Assembly (NCBI GenBank): GCA_964371035.1 | Contig: CAYJLG010000012.1 | Span: 1 to 64,000 of the forward strand | DNA from: UBA1535 sp964371035 | Lineage (GTDB): Bacteria; Bacillota; Clostridia; Tissierellales; Sedimentibacteraceae | Reading direction: 5' to 3' | Length of the DNA: 64,000 nt | Program-made: the position numbers and the translations under genes | Part shown: one piece after another, positions 1 to 8,838 of the stretch | Position numbering within the stretch: the stretch's first letter is position 1 | How the letters are laid out: every line of letters starts with the position of its first letter | The notes under the pieces: model-generated | Databases searched by the model: none | The model's input: only the letters and a program-made list of their open reading frames with translations | Told to the model about the DNA's origin: nothing

Positions 1-8
1 TGCGCCAT

Positions 9-55
9 ACAACTTCCCAATTGGAGTACCAGCGACAGATTTTATTATTTTTTCC
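9..55. repeat. Dispersed intergenic repeat, copy 1
   Basis: A 29-bp stretch (9-37), centred on CCAATTGG, is identical to 40753-40781. The match continues with three mismatches to position 55 (44 of 47 bases identical to 40753-40799), and both copies have the same orientation. Sequence on the left side diverges after position 9, close to the window edge. The copy lies downstream of the kinase gene and its terminator. On the minus strand the repeat can be read as VAGTPIGKL in both copies, but no gene is supported. Confidence 0.8.
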
Positions 56-79
56 ATTAGGACGCTCAATTAACGAAAA

Positions 80-118
80 AAACAAAAAAAAGACCTACCA
101 TATTAATATAGTAGGTCA
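80..118 (-). terminator. Rho-independent terminator after hybrid kinase
   Basis: GACCTAC and GTAGGTC arms (92-98 and 111-117) form a hairpin, followed on the minus strand by a run of eight T residues. It begins 10 bases after the kinase stop and ends the two-gene signalling operon. Confidence 0.9.
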
Positions 119-126
119 AAAATATT

Positions 127-3100
127 TTAAATAACATTTTTTATTTTTTCTACAAACACCAAAGCTTCATCGTAATCATACGAATCTATGCTACTTTTAA
201 CACCTTCTATATATTCATTTAACGGTTCATTCCAATCAAACGAACATATTTCACCTAATATATTCTCTATCTCACTTAAATCAACATAGTCTACAGCTTC
301 AGCAAGAAGTTCTATTTTACTCTTGATAAGGGCTACATCACCTTTAGTTTTGTCTTCGTCTACTTTTTTATTGTCTTCCAAAAACACTCGTATATCTTCT
401 ATTACTTTGTGAAATTCTTCCAAAAAAACTTCTGTGTTTTCATCTATGTACAACCACTCTTGTCGAATTGCTGCACTTTCAAGTTCAGATGCCATTTTAG
501 AAATATCTTTAGCCCCTATAGAGCCTGAAGCACTCTTTATCGCATGTATTTCAGTCCTAAAAGAATTTAAATCACGATTTATATACAAAGTTCTGATAAG
601 AGTATGTTTTTTTATGCCATCCATATAGAAAGTTGTTAAAATATCTACATAGTTTTCGTAGCTTCCGCCTATTGCACTAACACCACGCTGAACATCTACG
701 CCGTATATTTGTTTATATTCTTCTGGCACCATCTGCTCTTCAGCTGTTTTTTTAACGTCTTCAGCATCTTTTTTAATTTGTAAATCTTTTGGCAGCCACG
801 TAGCTAAAATATCATTAAGTTTTCTCATTTCAATAGGCTTCTCTAGAAAGTCATTCATTCCTTCTTTGATAAACAACTCTCTTATACCAATAATTGCATT
901 TGCTGTAAGCGCTATTATCGGCAATTTTTTAAAGTATTCGTCTTCAAGGTTACGTATTTCTACGGTTGCATCAATACCGTCCATTATAGGCATCATATGA
1001 TCCATAAATACGAGATCATAATGATTATTTTTAATTTTTTCAACTGCCACAAGTCCATTTTCCGCCGTTTCGATATTAAATTCATAAGGTTTCATAAGAC
1101 CCATAGCAACTTTTAAATTTACAGAGTTATCGTCTACAACTAATACATTTGCCATAGGTGCAGTAAATACGTTCATTTCTGCCTTTTGATACTGAGAAGA
1201 AGATGAATTATTTAGTGCATCCGAAATCTGAATACAATTTGCAGGCAAAATTAATGTATATACGTCTTCGATAAACTTAGTTTGTTGAGTGTGCGTAAGC
1301 ATAACAATTTTAGCGTTTGAAGATTGTTTAGCGACTAGTTGCTGTACCTTACTAAGGTGTAAAGATGGAGTAAATACAAAGTCAAAATCAAAATCTTGTA
1401 AATTTTCAAACAATTCCGATTGGTTTTCACACACTGTACAATCACATTCCAAATTTTCTATAGCATCTTTAATGTATTTCATATGTAATTCTCTTGGCTC
1501 ATACAACAGTACGCTTTTTCTGTTTGGCACACAAGCTATAGGTGTTTGTTCCACCATTTTTTGTTTAATGCGCACAGCAAAAGTCGAACCGCTTCCATAC
1601 TCTGAGCTAACATCAATAGTCCCGCCCATCATCTCGCATAGATTTTTCGAAATGGCTAGTCCAAGTCCGGTGCCTTCGATACTTCTATTTTTTGTCGTGT
1701 TAACTCGCTCAAACTCTTCAAATAAACGATCAATATCTTCTTGTTTAATACCCACGCCAGTATCTGTGATTTCAAACTTCAATTCAACATCATACTTCGA
1801 AATTTCACCTGTAACATTAAAGCACACATGTCCAAAGTTAGTAAATTTCACAGCGTTAGTAAGAAAATTTACTAATATCTGTTTAATTCTTCCTTCATCA
1901 CCTATAATTTTATTTGGCAACTTGCAATCTATATACGTAAAAAAATCAAGTGTTTTATTTTCTAATCGCATTCTGGTCATAGTAATTACATCATTCAATA
2001 AAGAAGATAACATATATTCCGATTCGCATATATCAAGTTTACCCGATTCTATTTTTGAAATGTCTAAAATATCATTAATTATAGTAAGAAGATTTGAACT
2101 CGCCTGCTTTATACTTGCAACATATTCTATTGCTGGATTGTCATTTAGCTCTCTTAACAATATTTCTGCCATTCCAGATATTGCATTCATAGGAGTCCTA
2201 ATCTCATGGCTCATATTTGCAAGAAAATTACTCTTCGCTTGCGAACCTGCTATAGCTTCTGTATGAGCTTCAATTAGTTCCTCTTCAGCCTCAGCTTTTT
2301 GTATTGCACTAGCAAAAAGAGAACCTGCTATGTTCAACATATTTTCTTCAACAACGCTAAAAAGTTTCTCTTCTTCAAAATTATCTATACGTAAATAACC
2401 CCACGGTTCACCTTTATAGTATACAGGAGAAATCAAACCTGCTTTGACTCCTTCTATATTCAGAAAAGCTTTTTCACTATTTTTAACTTCACTAGTCAAA
2501 ACATTTAATGTAATTCCATTTTTAATGTGCTCAAGAAGCGTAGGAAAATGATCATTGTAATTAATATATTCACCATCATTTATGTTTTTAAGTAAAATTT
2601 TAGCATAAACTTCTTCATTAAAACTAGTATATTTAATAATTTCAGTTTTTTCTGTTTTTAGAACACTTTTACTCTGATAATGCTCATCATGCTTACTCCA
2701 ATAATATGCTAATTTACAATACAATTCTCCAGCCATGCTAATATTTTTCCACAAACTTATCCTAGCTCTTCCAAAAAGTGTACACAAATCCTCTAAACAC
2801 TCATTAACAGCAAAAGTAATATCGCCTTCATATGACATCAATTTTTGCGAAATTTCAGTAACTTTTGCAAGCATCGTATCATGTTCTAAAACTTCTTTAG
2901 TTCGTTCAGCGATTTGTTTTTCAAGTTGTTCTTGATGTGCTTCAAGCTTATTCATGGCAACTTCAAGTTTATCTTGCGAATTTTTCAGTTCATCAATATC
3001 TATAAGCACACCTGATAAATATTTAGGTTTTCCATTTTTTAAATATTTAGTTATTTTACCTTTGTCTTGAACCCATATAGTAGATCCATCTTTTTTTATA

Positions 3101-3375
3101 AGACGTAATTCTGCTTCGTACAATTCTGTTTTGCCATTTAAATGATCCTTTAAAAGTTTATCTAGTCTTTTAGAATCTCTTGGATCTATTAAGTTATTCC
3201 ATACATCTATTGTTGGTCTTAATTCTTCTTGTTTATAACCGACTATTTCAGCCCACTCTTTGCTATAAAAAACTGCATCCGTTTCACAATCATAACGCCA
3301 ACGACCTATTTTAGTAATTTCCAGTAATCGAAGAAGTTCTTCTTCATCAAAAGACATTCCTATATCTTTAAGCAT
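127..3375 (-). CDS. PAS-GAF hybrid sensor histidine kinase with receiver and Hpt domains
   Basis: Multi-step phosphorelay kinase of about 1082 aa. Order: PAS/PAC (about 15-135), a short coiled coil (about 140-170), GAF (about 175-365), HisKA with MSHEIRTP (His390), HATPase with NAVKF, DTGVG and GTGLGL boxes, a receiver-like region lacking a recognisable acidic pocket, an intact receiver (VLVVDDN; phosphoacceptor Asp792 in MDHMMP; KP motif), and Hpt (HAIKSASG, His944). No membrane segment is evident, so it is probably cytoplasmic. The start at 3375 was chosen because AAAGGAGG lies 7 nt upstream; the in-frame TTG at 3393 lies at the edge of that site. It follows the HD-GYP regulator by 23 nt, so the two are probably co-transcribed, and phosphate may pass from Hpt to that regulator (inference). 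The signal sensed is unknown. Confidence 0.9.
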   Translation of the reverse strand: MLKDIGMSFDEEELLRLLEITKIGRWRYDCETDAVFYSKEWAEIVGYKQEELRPTIDVWNNLIDPRDSKRLDKLLKDHLNGKTELYEAELRLIKKDGSTIWVQDKGKITKYLKNGKPKYLSGVLIDIDELKNSQDKLEVAMNKLEAHQEQLEKQIAERTKEVLEHDTMLAKVTEISQKLMSYEGDITFAVNECLEDLCTLFGRARISLWKNISMAGELYCKLAYYWSKHDEHYQSKSVLKTEKTEIIKYTSFNEEVYAKILLKNINDGEYINYNDHFPTLLEHIKNGITLNVLTSEVKNSEKAFLNIEGVKAGLISPVYYKGEPWGYLRIDNFEEEKLFSVVEENMLNIAGSLFASAIQKAEAEEELIEAHTEAIAGSQAKSNFLANMSHEIRTPMNAISGMAEILLRELNDNPAIEYVASIKQASSNLLTIINDILDISKIESGKLDICESEYMLSSLLNDVITMTRMRLENKTLDFFTYIDCKLPNKIIGDEGRIKQILVNFLTNAVKFTNFGHVCFNVTGEISKYDVELKFEITDTGVGIKQEDIDRLFEEFERVNTTKNRSIEGTGLGLAISKNLCEMMGGTIDVSSEYGSGSTFAVRIKQKMVEQTPIACVPNRKSVLLYEPRELHMKYIKDAIENLECDCTVCENQSELFENLQDFDFDFVFTPSLHLSKVQQLVAKQSSNAKIVMLTHTQQTKFIEDVYTLILPANCIQISDALNNSSSSQYQKAEMNVFTAPMANVLVVDDNSVNLKVAMGLMKPYEFNIETAENGLVAVEKIKNNHYDLVFMDHMMPIMDGIDATVEIRNLEDEYFKKLPIIALTANAIIGIRELFIKEGMNDFLEKPIEMRKLNDILATWLPKDLQIKKDAEDVKKTAEEQMVPEEYKQIYGVDVQRGVSAIGGSYENYVDILTTFYMDGIKKHTLIRTLYINRDLNSFRTEIHAIKSASGSIGAKDISKMASELESAAIRQEWLYIDENTEVFLEEFHKVIEDIRVFLEDNKKVDEDKTKGDVALIKSKIELLAEAVDYVDLSEIENILGEICSFDWNEPLNEYIEGVKSSIDSYDYDEALVFVEKIKNVI

Positions 3376-3398
3376 ATCTATGCCTCCTTTCAATCGAC

Positions 3399-4478
3399 TT
3401 ATTCTGCCATACCTGATATATCTTTAAACACATCTGCAATTTTCACAAATGTATTTACAAGTTCAGGATCAAAATGTGTACCGCTATCTCTTATAATAAT
3501 ATCACAAGCTACTGTATGTGTAAAAGCTTGCTTATACGGCCTTTTCGATATTATCGCATCATACACGTCTACAATTGCCATAAGTCTACCGCTTATAGGT
3601 ATGCTTTCTCCAGACAAACCTTTAGGATATCCACTTCCATCCCATTTTTCATGATGTGACGCAGCAAATTCAGAAGCTACTCTTAAAAATTCAACATTTC
3701 TTAAATCTGTCATAGATGATTTAATAGCTTCTTCACCATAAATTGTATGATGTTTCATAACATCAAACTCTAAATCCGTCAATCGATCCGGCTTTAAAAG
3801 AATGCTGTCTGGAATAGAAATTTTGCCAACATCATGCATCTGTGATGCTTGCGAATACATTTCTGCATCAATATCTTTTAGCTCTTCATACACTTTATCT
3901 TCTTTTGCTTTGTCTAAAAGCACTTTTAGATAATTTCTTGTCCTTGTAATATGCCCGCCAGTCGAGCCATCTCGTCTCTCTACCATGTCGGACATAGCTT
4001 GTACTACTGCATACTGCAGTTCTTGTATAAGCTTTGTTTTTTCACGTACCATTGACTCCAAGTTAGTGCTATAATTTTGAAGTTCCTGTTGCTGCCTAGT
4101 TAATTTTATATGCAGAGCTACTCTTTTCAATAACAATGGAAAAGAAAAAGGCTTTGCTATATAGTCAACCGCCCCAAGATCAAGTCCCTCATATTCACTA
4201 CTCGAATCATCCTTTGCCGTAACAAAAATTATAGGAATTTCCGCCAAATGGCCTTTATCTTTTTTAATTATAGATATAAAATCAAATCCCGTCATGCCTG
4301 GCATGTCAACATCAAGCAAAATCAAATCTGGCACATTTTTTTCGAGAACCTTTAAAGCTTTTTCTCCATTTGGTATCAAGATAACTTCATATTCTCCTTC
4401 AAGCGCTTTTCTTGCAATATTTAAGTTAGTAACATTGTCGTCAATTACCATAATTTTTGATTTTTTGTTGTTTATCAT
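3399..4478 (-). CDS. Response regulator with HD-GYP phosphodiesterase domain
   Basis: A 359-aa RpfG-type protein. The N-terminal receiver (about 8-125) has VIDDN, phosphoacceptor Asp56 in LLDVDMPG, and the KPF lysine. A short coiled coil leads into an HD-GYP domain (about 160-350) with the MHDVGKI metal-binding HD motif, conserved HH in ASHHEKWDGSGYPKG, and the GYP signature. HD-GYP proteins of this kind hydrolyse cyclic di-GMP, and the metal ligands look complete, so activity is expected. It is the first gene of an operon with the hybrid kinase, which is a natural phosphodonor. RBS AGGAT lies about 8 nt before the ATG. Targets are unknown, although the window also holds a GGDEF/EAL protein at 24-28 kb. 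Confidence 0.93.
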   Translation of the reverse strand: MINNKKSKIMVIDDNVTNLNIARKALEGEYEVILIPNGEKALKVLEKNVPDLILLDVDMPGMTGFDFISIIKKDKGHLAEIPIIFVTAKDDSSSEYEGLDLGAVDYIAKPFSFPLLLKRVALHIKLTRQQQELQNYSTNLESMVREKTKLIQELQYAVVQAMSDMVERRDGSTGGHITRTRNYLKVLLDKAKEDKVYEELKDIDAEMYSQASQMHDVGKISIPDSILLKPDRLTDLEFDVMKHHTIYGEEAIKSSMTDLRNVEFLRVASEFAASHHEKWDGSGYPKGLSGESIPISGRLMAIVDVYDAIISKRPYKQAFTHTVACDIIIRDSGTHFDPELVNTFVKIADVFKDISGMAE

Positions 4479-4535
4479 ATATTCATCCTACTTTCGATTA
4501 AAACCTCTGCTCAAAATCTATGCTCTATTACTAAA

Positions 4536-4564
4536 ATTGTATCATACTAAGAGAAATAAATCAA
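4536..4564 (-). promoter_or_regulatory. Sigma-A promoter of the HD-GYP/kinase operon
   Basis: On the minus strand, TTGATT (4564-4559), a 17-bp spacer and TACAAT (4541-4536), with TG one base before the -10 (extended -10). It lies about 58 bp upstream of the regulator ATG. Confidence 0.7.
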
Positions 4565-4727
4565 GGTCATTTAACATCTTTACGACAAGTGTATCAACTT
4601 ACAAGTTGTTAAATAAAACATCAAAATACAATAACACAGCAAGGTGTGATTTTAATCACATCGAGAAAGAAAATGTGAATTAATTTGAAATAAAATCCAT
4701 GAAATACTAATACTCACAGTTTGTTTA

Positions 4728-4760
4728 AAAGAAAAAACGAGCCATCTTGGTAGCCCGTTT
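4728..4760 (-). terminator. Terminator after the COG4198 gene
   Basis: On the minus strand a hairpin with AACGGGCTA pairing TGGCTCGTT (two G-U pairs) is followed by TTTTCTTTT. It starts about 11 bases past the stop of the COG4198 gene and closes the serine operon. The rest of the gap (4565-4727) shows nothing I recognise. Confidence 0.8.
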
Positions 4761-4770
4761 TCATAATATG

Positions 4771-6018
4771 CTATTTTAATAAGTGTATAAACAATCCACT
4801 TCTAAGTTTTGGTTCAAACCAAGTAGATTTAGGTGGCATTACTTCTCCTGAATCTGCAACTGCCATAAGCTCTTCCATAGCCGTTGGGAACATAGAGAAA
4901 GCAACTTTTCCATCTCCTGCGCTTACTCTTTTTTCAAGTTCGCTAATTCCTCTTATTCCACCAATAAAATCAATTCTCTTATCTGTTCTAGGGTCTTGAA
5001 TATTAAGAATAGGTGTCAATAAATTGTTTTGAAGAACTGCTACATCTAATCCTCCTACAGGATCATTAGGCACAGTGCCTTCCTTTGCAGTAAGTTGATG
5101 CCATTTTCCATCTAAAAACATTCCAAACGTCTTAGCTTTTGAAGGTTTGCATCCGCCTTCACAGTTACAAACTTCAACTTCAAATTTTTCTGAAACTTTA
5201 GCTATGAATTCTTCAACCGAATGTCCATTTAAATCGTAAACTATTCTATTGTAATCCATAATCTTAAGTTGGTTAGCAGGGAATAATACAGATAAATAGA
5301 AATTGAATTCTTCTTCTCCTGTAAATCCAGGATTTTGCTCTCTTCTTTTTAATGCAACTTTAGCTGCACTTGCATTTCTATGATGACCATCAGCAATATA
5401 TAAATTAGGCACCTTATCAAACAATGCTACTAATTTATCATTTAATGTGTCATTATCTATTACCCAAACAACATGTTTAACTCCGTCTTCTGCAGTAAAA
5501 TCATAAACTGGAGAGTTTTCTGATTTGAATTTCGAAATAATTTCATCGATTTCGTTATTATCTCTATAAGCCAAGAATATAGGACCTGTGTTTGCATCAC
5601 AGTAATCAACGTGGTTGATTCTATCTTCTTCTTTTTCAGGACGAGTAAATTCGTGTTTTTTAATAGTTCCATCCAAATACTCATCTACTGAAGTACAAGT
5701 AACAAGACCTGTTTGCTTGATGTCTCCCATAGTCAATTCATAAATGTATAAGCATGGTTTATCTTCTTTAATCAAAACCTTATCTTCAATCATTTTATAC
5801 ATGTTTGAAGCAGCTTTTTCATATACTGGTTTGCTATGAACATCTATGCCTTCAGGCATATCAACTTCTGCTCTATCTACATGCAAGAAAGAATGTGGGT
5901 TTCCCACAACCATCTCTCTAGCTTCTTTTTCATTCATTACATCGTACGGCAATGCAGCAACTTTTTCTGCAAATTCTTTTGCCGGTCTAACAGCTGGAAA
6001 TTTTCTAATAATCGACAT
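4771..6018 (-). CDS. COG4198/DUF1015 family protein
   Basis: A 415-aa soluble protein of the DUF1015 (COG4198) family, recognised from its N-terminal FPAVRPAKEFAEKVAALPYD, the IADGHHRNASAA histidine motif near residue 210, and full family length. The biochemical role is not established. The family recurs beside serA and serC in Clostridia, as it does here, so a link to serine or phosphoserine metabolism is inferred from context only. RBS GAGG lies 6 nt before the ATG. It is the third gene of serC-serA-COG4198, 105 nt after serA, with a hairpin in the gap and a terminator after its stop. Confidence 0.88.
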   Translation of the reverse strand: MSIIRKFPAVRPAKEFAEKVAALPYDVMNEKEAREMVVGNPHSFLHVDRAEVDMPEGIDVHSKPVYEKAASNMYKMIEDKVLIKEDKPCLYIYELTMGDIKQTGLVTCTSVDEYLDGTIKKHEFTRPEKEEDRINHVDYCDANTGPIFLAYRDNNEIDEIISKFKSENSPVYDFTAEDGVKHVVWVIDNDTLNDKLVALFDKVPNLYIADGHHRNASAAKVALKRREQNPGFTGEEEFNFYLSVLFPANQLKIMDYNRIVYDLNGHSVEEFIAKVSEKFEVEVCNCEGGCKPSKAKTFGMFLDGKWHQLTAKEGTVPNDPVGGLDVAVLQNNLLTPILNIQDPRTDKRIDFIGGIRGISELEKRVSAGDGKVAFSMFPTAMEELMAVADSGEVMPPKSTWFEPKLRSGLFIHLLK

Positions 6019-6047
6019 TTTTTACCTCATATATTTTTTACTTTTTT

Positions 6048-6084
6048 AGGCGGCAATATACATCTAAGACATATTTAACCGCCT
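6048..6084. other. Hairpin in the serA-COG4198 gap
   Basis: AGGCGG (6048-6053) pairs with CCGCCT (6079-6084) across a 25-nt AT-rich loop. There is no T-tract on the minus strand, so it is more likely an intercistronic mRNA structure than a terminator. It ends about 30 nt before the downstream start codon. Confidence 0.5.
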
Positions 6085-6123
6085 ATTATTTAACATCTAA
6101 ATATCAAACTTGATTTCTAATAA

Positions 6124-7302
6124 TTAACACTCTCTTACTAATCTAGCTCTGATTACACCGTCAACATTTCCAAGAGTTTCTAAAACTTGATCTTTTTTAC
6201 CATCTAATGTTTCTAAATCAAATATTGTATATGCATAGTCGCCTCTTGATTTATTAACCATATTGTCAAGCTTTAAGCCCTCTCTTGAAAACACAGCCAA
6301 TGAATTCGTAACAGCGTCCGACGCACTCTTATGAGCAATAGTAATTCTAGTTTTTCCTGGACGGAATTGTGCATCACAGTTAGGATAATTTACTGAGTTT
6401 TTGATTGTTCCATATTTAATAAATGATTTTAATTCCCAAGCAGCCATCTCAGCACAATTATCTTCGCTTTCAGGAGTAGATGCACCTAAATGTGGTATAG
6501 TAATAACATTATCTAAATTCATGATTTCATCATTAGGAAAATCTGTAATGTATTTGTAAATCAAACCTGTTTCAAGTGCTTCTTTAAGTGATTTCGTGTC
6601 TACAAGTTCTGCTCTTGAGAAATTCAACAAACGACATCCTTTTTTAGCATTAACAAATAATATATCATCAAAGAAATTTCTTGTATCATCATTTAAAGGC
6701 ATATGAATTGAAATAAAATCACATGAAGAAACTAGATCAACAACATTTTCTTCCATTTCAATATTGCCTTTTAAATACATAGCATTGCTTACTGAAAGAT
6801 ATGGATCGTATCCAACAACTTCCATTTCTAAGGCTACACCAGCATTAGCAACTAAAACACCTATTGCGCCTAGTCCTATAACACCAAGTCTTTTACCTTT
6901 TATTTCAGGTCCTATAAATTGTTTTTTACCTTTTTCTACTAATTCACTTACATTTTCTTGACCTTTTAGAGAGTTTGTCCACTCTATTCCTTCAACTATC
7001 TTTCTTGAAGAAATTAACATACTTGTAATAACAAGTTCTTTAACGGCATTTGCGTTTGCACCAGGAGTGTTAAATACAACTATTCCTTGTTCAGCAAATT
7101 TGTCAACAGGAATATTATTTGTACCTGCACCTGCTCTAGCAACAGCAATTAAAGAATCCGGAGCTTCGTAACTGTGCATATCAGCGCTTCTTGCTACAAT
7201 GCCTATAGGATTTTCAACTTCTTTGCCTACGTTAAATTCGTCTTGTTGGAACTTGCTAAGACCTTTTTCAGATATTTCGTTTAGTGTAAGTATATTGTAC
7301 AT
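6124..7302 (-). CDS. serA: D-3-phosphoglycerate dehydrogenase (short, ACT-domain form)
   Basis: Oxidises 3-phosphoglycerate to 3-phosphohydroxypyruvate with NAD, the first step of serine synthesis. It is 392 aa from the start at 7302. The NAD-binding Rossmann motif GVIGLGAIG lies near residue 145. Catalytic elements are the Arg in NFSRAELVD and the His in IPHLGASTPESEDN, the family signature. A C-terminal ACT-like domain (about 315-392) suggests serine feedback. The intervening domain of long SerA forms is absent, as in many Clostridia. The ATG at 7302 is preceded by GGAGG at 5 nt; the ATG 12 nt further upstream sits at that site and is unlikely to be used. It lies 88 nt after serC in the same operon. 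Confidence 0.95.
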   Translation of the reverse strand: MYNILTLNEISEKGLSKFQQDEFNVGKEVENPIGIVARSADMHSYEAPDSLIAVARAGAGTNNIPVDKFAEQGIVVFNTPGANANAVKELVITSMLISSRKIVEGIEWTNSLKGQENVSELVEKGKKQFIGPEIKGKRLGVIGLGAIGVLVANAGVALEMEVVGYDPYLSVSNAMYLKGNIEMEENVVDLVSSCDFISIHMPLNDDTRNFFDDILFVNAKKGCRLLNFSRAELVDTKSLKEALETGLIYKYITDFPNDEIMNLDNVITIPHLGASTPESEDNCAEMAAWELKSFIKYGTIKNSVNYPNCDAQFRPGKTRITIAHKSASDAVTNSLAVFSREGLKLDNMVNKSRGDYAYTIFDLETLDGKKDQVLETLGNVDGVIRARLVREC

Positions 7303-7390
7303 AAGTACCTCCATAATTTATATTTAAATTGAATTATTTTTCTTGTTAAATTAGGAAAAAACATCATAGAAACATTTCTTCTTTGTTAAA

Positions 7391-8479
7391 TTACTTATTT
7401 GTTACTTCAAACTTACCCATAAAATCAACTAACGCTTTAACACTATCTATATGCATACCATTATAAATAGATGCTCTCATTCCACCAACAGTTCTATGAC
7501 CCTTCAAGTTTACAAAGCCTTGCGAAGCAGCCTCTTTAATAAATTGAGCATTTAATTCTTCACTAGGTAGAATAAACGGTGCATTCATAAGAGATCTGTC
7601 TTTTGCTACTACAGTACCTTTAAACAAGCTACTATTGTCCAAGAAATCATATAATAGATTTGCTTTTTCTTCATTCATTTTTTGCAACGCATCAACTCCG
7701 CCTTGAGCTTTAACCCAATCAAACATCAAACCTGCAAAGTAAATCGAGTATGTAGGAGGCGTATTGTACATAGAACGCTCTTTATCATGTGTCGAATATC
7801 TTAACATTGTTGGAGTATAATCAAAATGCTTGCCTAAAAGGTCTTTTTTCATTATTACTAATGTTACTCCTGCTGGGCCTAAATTCTTTTGTGCACCTGC
7901 ATAAATAAGCCCAAATTTTTCAACATCATATTTTTCAGCTAAAATGTTTGAACTCATATCAGCAACTAAAGGCATTCCATTAGTTTGTGGAACATTTTCA
8001 TTTGCAATGCGAGTACCATAAATAGTATTGTTTAGTGTGATGTGGAAATAGTCAGCATCTTTGCTTAACATATCTTCAGTAACAGTAGGAATATAATTAA
8101 ACATTGTATCTTCAGAAGATGCAACTACATTTGCTTCTCCGTAGATTTTAGCTTCTTGAATAGCTTTTTTACTCCATTGTCCTGTGTTCATAAAATCTGC
8201 TTTCTTATGAGTTGACATAAGATTCATAGGAACCATAGCAAATTGAGTGCTACCTCCTCCTTGTACAAACATTACAGAGTAGCTATCAGGAATATTCATT
8301 AACTCTCTAAGTCTTTCTTCAGCTCCATAGATTATCGCTTCATAATCTTTAGATCTATGGCTCATCTCCATAACAGACATGCCTGATTCACCATAGCTTA
8401 CAAATTCTTTCTGAGCTTTTTCCAATACCTCTAAAGGTAATGTGCTTGGTCCTGCCGAGAAATTGTGAACTCTCTTCAT
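7391..8479 (-). CDS. serC: Phosphoserine aminotransferase
   Basis: PLP enzyme that converts 3-phosphohydroxypyruvate plus glutamate to O-phosphoserine, the second step of serine synthesis. It has 362 aa, the standard SerC length. The N-terminal HNFSAGPSTLP, the PLP lysine in YAGAQKNLGPAG and RASIYN near the end are family signatures. I chose the start at 8479 (MKRVHNFSAGP) because homologues begin there and AAGGA lies about 13 nt upstream; an ATG-type codon 36 nt further upstream has no ribosome binding site. It is the first gene of serC-serA-COG4198, behind a sigma-A promoter about 100 bp upstream. No phosphoserine phosphatase is in the window. Confidence 0.96.
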   Translation of the reverse strand: MKRVHNFSAGPSTLPLEVLEKAQKEFVSYGESGMSVMEMSHRSKDYEAIIYGAEERLRELMNIPDSYSVMFVQGGGSTQFAMVPMNLMSTHKKADFMNTGQWSKKAIQEAKIYGEANVVASSEDTMFNYIPTVTEDMLSKDADYFHITLNNTIYGTRIANENVPQTNGMPLVADMSSNILAEKYDVEKFGLIYAGAQKNLGPAGVTLVIMKKDLLGKHFDYTPTMLRYSTHDKERSMYNTPPTYSIYFAGLMFDWVKAQGGVDALQKMNEEKANLLYDFLDNSSLFKGTVVAKDRSLMNAPFILPSEELNAQFIKEAASQGFVNLKGHRTVGGMRASIYNGMHIDSVKALVDFMGKFEVTNK

Positions 8480-8583
8480 TTTAATACACCATCCTTTTTT
8501 ATTGTTTACAAACAAATATATTAATAATAATTTTATTTAAAGGAGCTTTAATATAATAAGCTCGCTTTAGCTCTACACATTAA

Positions 8584-8611
8584 ATTATAGCATTTTATGC
8601 AAAAAAATCAA
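8584..8611 (-). promoter_or_regulatory. Sigma-A promoter of the serC operon
   Basis: On the minus strand, TTGATT (8611-8606), a 16-bp spacer and TATAAT (8589-8584), with an extended -10 TGC. The leader to the serC ATG would be about 100 nt and contains a small GAGCTT/AAGCTC hairpin. I saw no T-box. Confidence 0.7.
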
Positions 8612-8708
8612 GTTATTTTTAACAAATTTCGACATAATAAAAAATAAAATGAAAAAAATCTTCATATTTTAATGAAAAACATATTTTTAAATAATTATTA
8701 GCATATTT

Positions 8709-8763
8709 AATAATTATTTAAAACAAAAGATGACTACTATAAAAGCAATCATCCTTTTGTTTT
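8709..8763 (-). terminator. Hairpin terminator after the SLH surface protein
   Basis: The arms AAAACAAAAGATGA and TCATCTTTTGTTTT (about 8720-8763) pair with a single-G bulge; the minus-strand continuation is AT-rich with only short T runs. It sits 76 nt past the stop of the SLH protein. The remaining gap toward serC (8612-8708) shows nothing else. Confidence 0.65.
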
Positions 8764-8838
8764 CTATTTACTCTATTTACGGTTAACATTTACGTTTTAT
8801 GGCAATATATCTTGTCATTTTCATTGTTCGTAAATATT

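Noticed and set aside
1289..2266. A 325-codon open frame on the plus strand
   Set aside because: It lies wholly antisense to the hybrid kinase, has no domain I recognise and no clear ribosome binding site.
8480..8583. Possible T-box leader upstream of serC
   Set aside because: The leader is only about 100 nt and lacks a recognisable T-box sequence; only a small hairpin is present.
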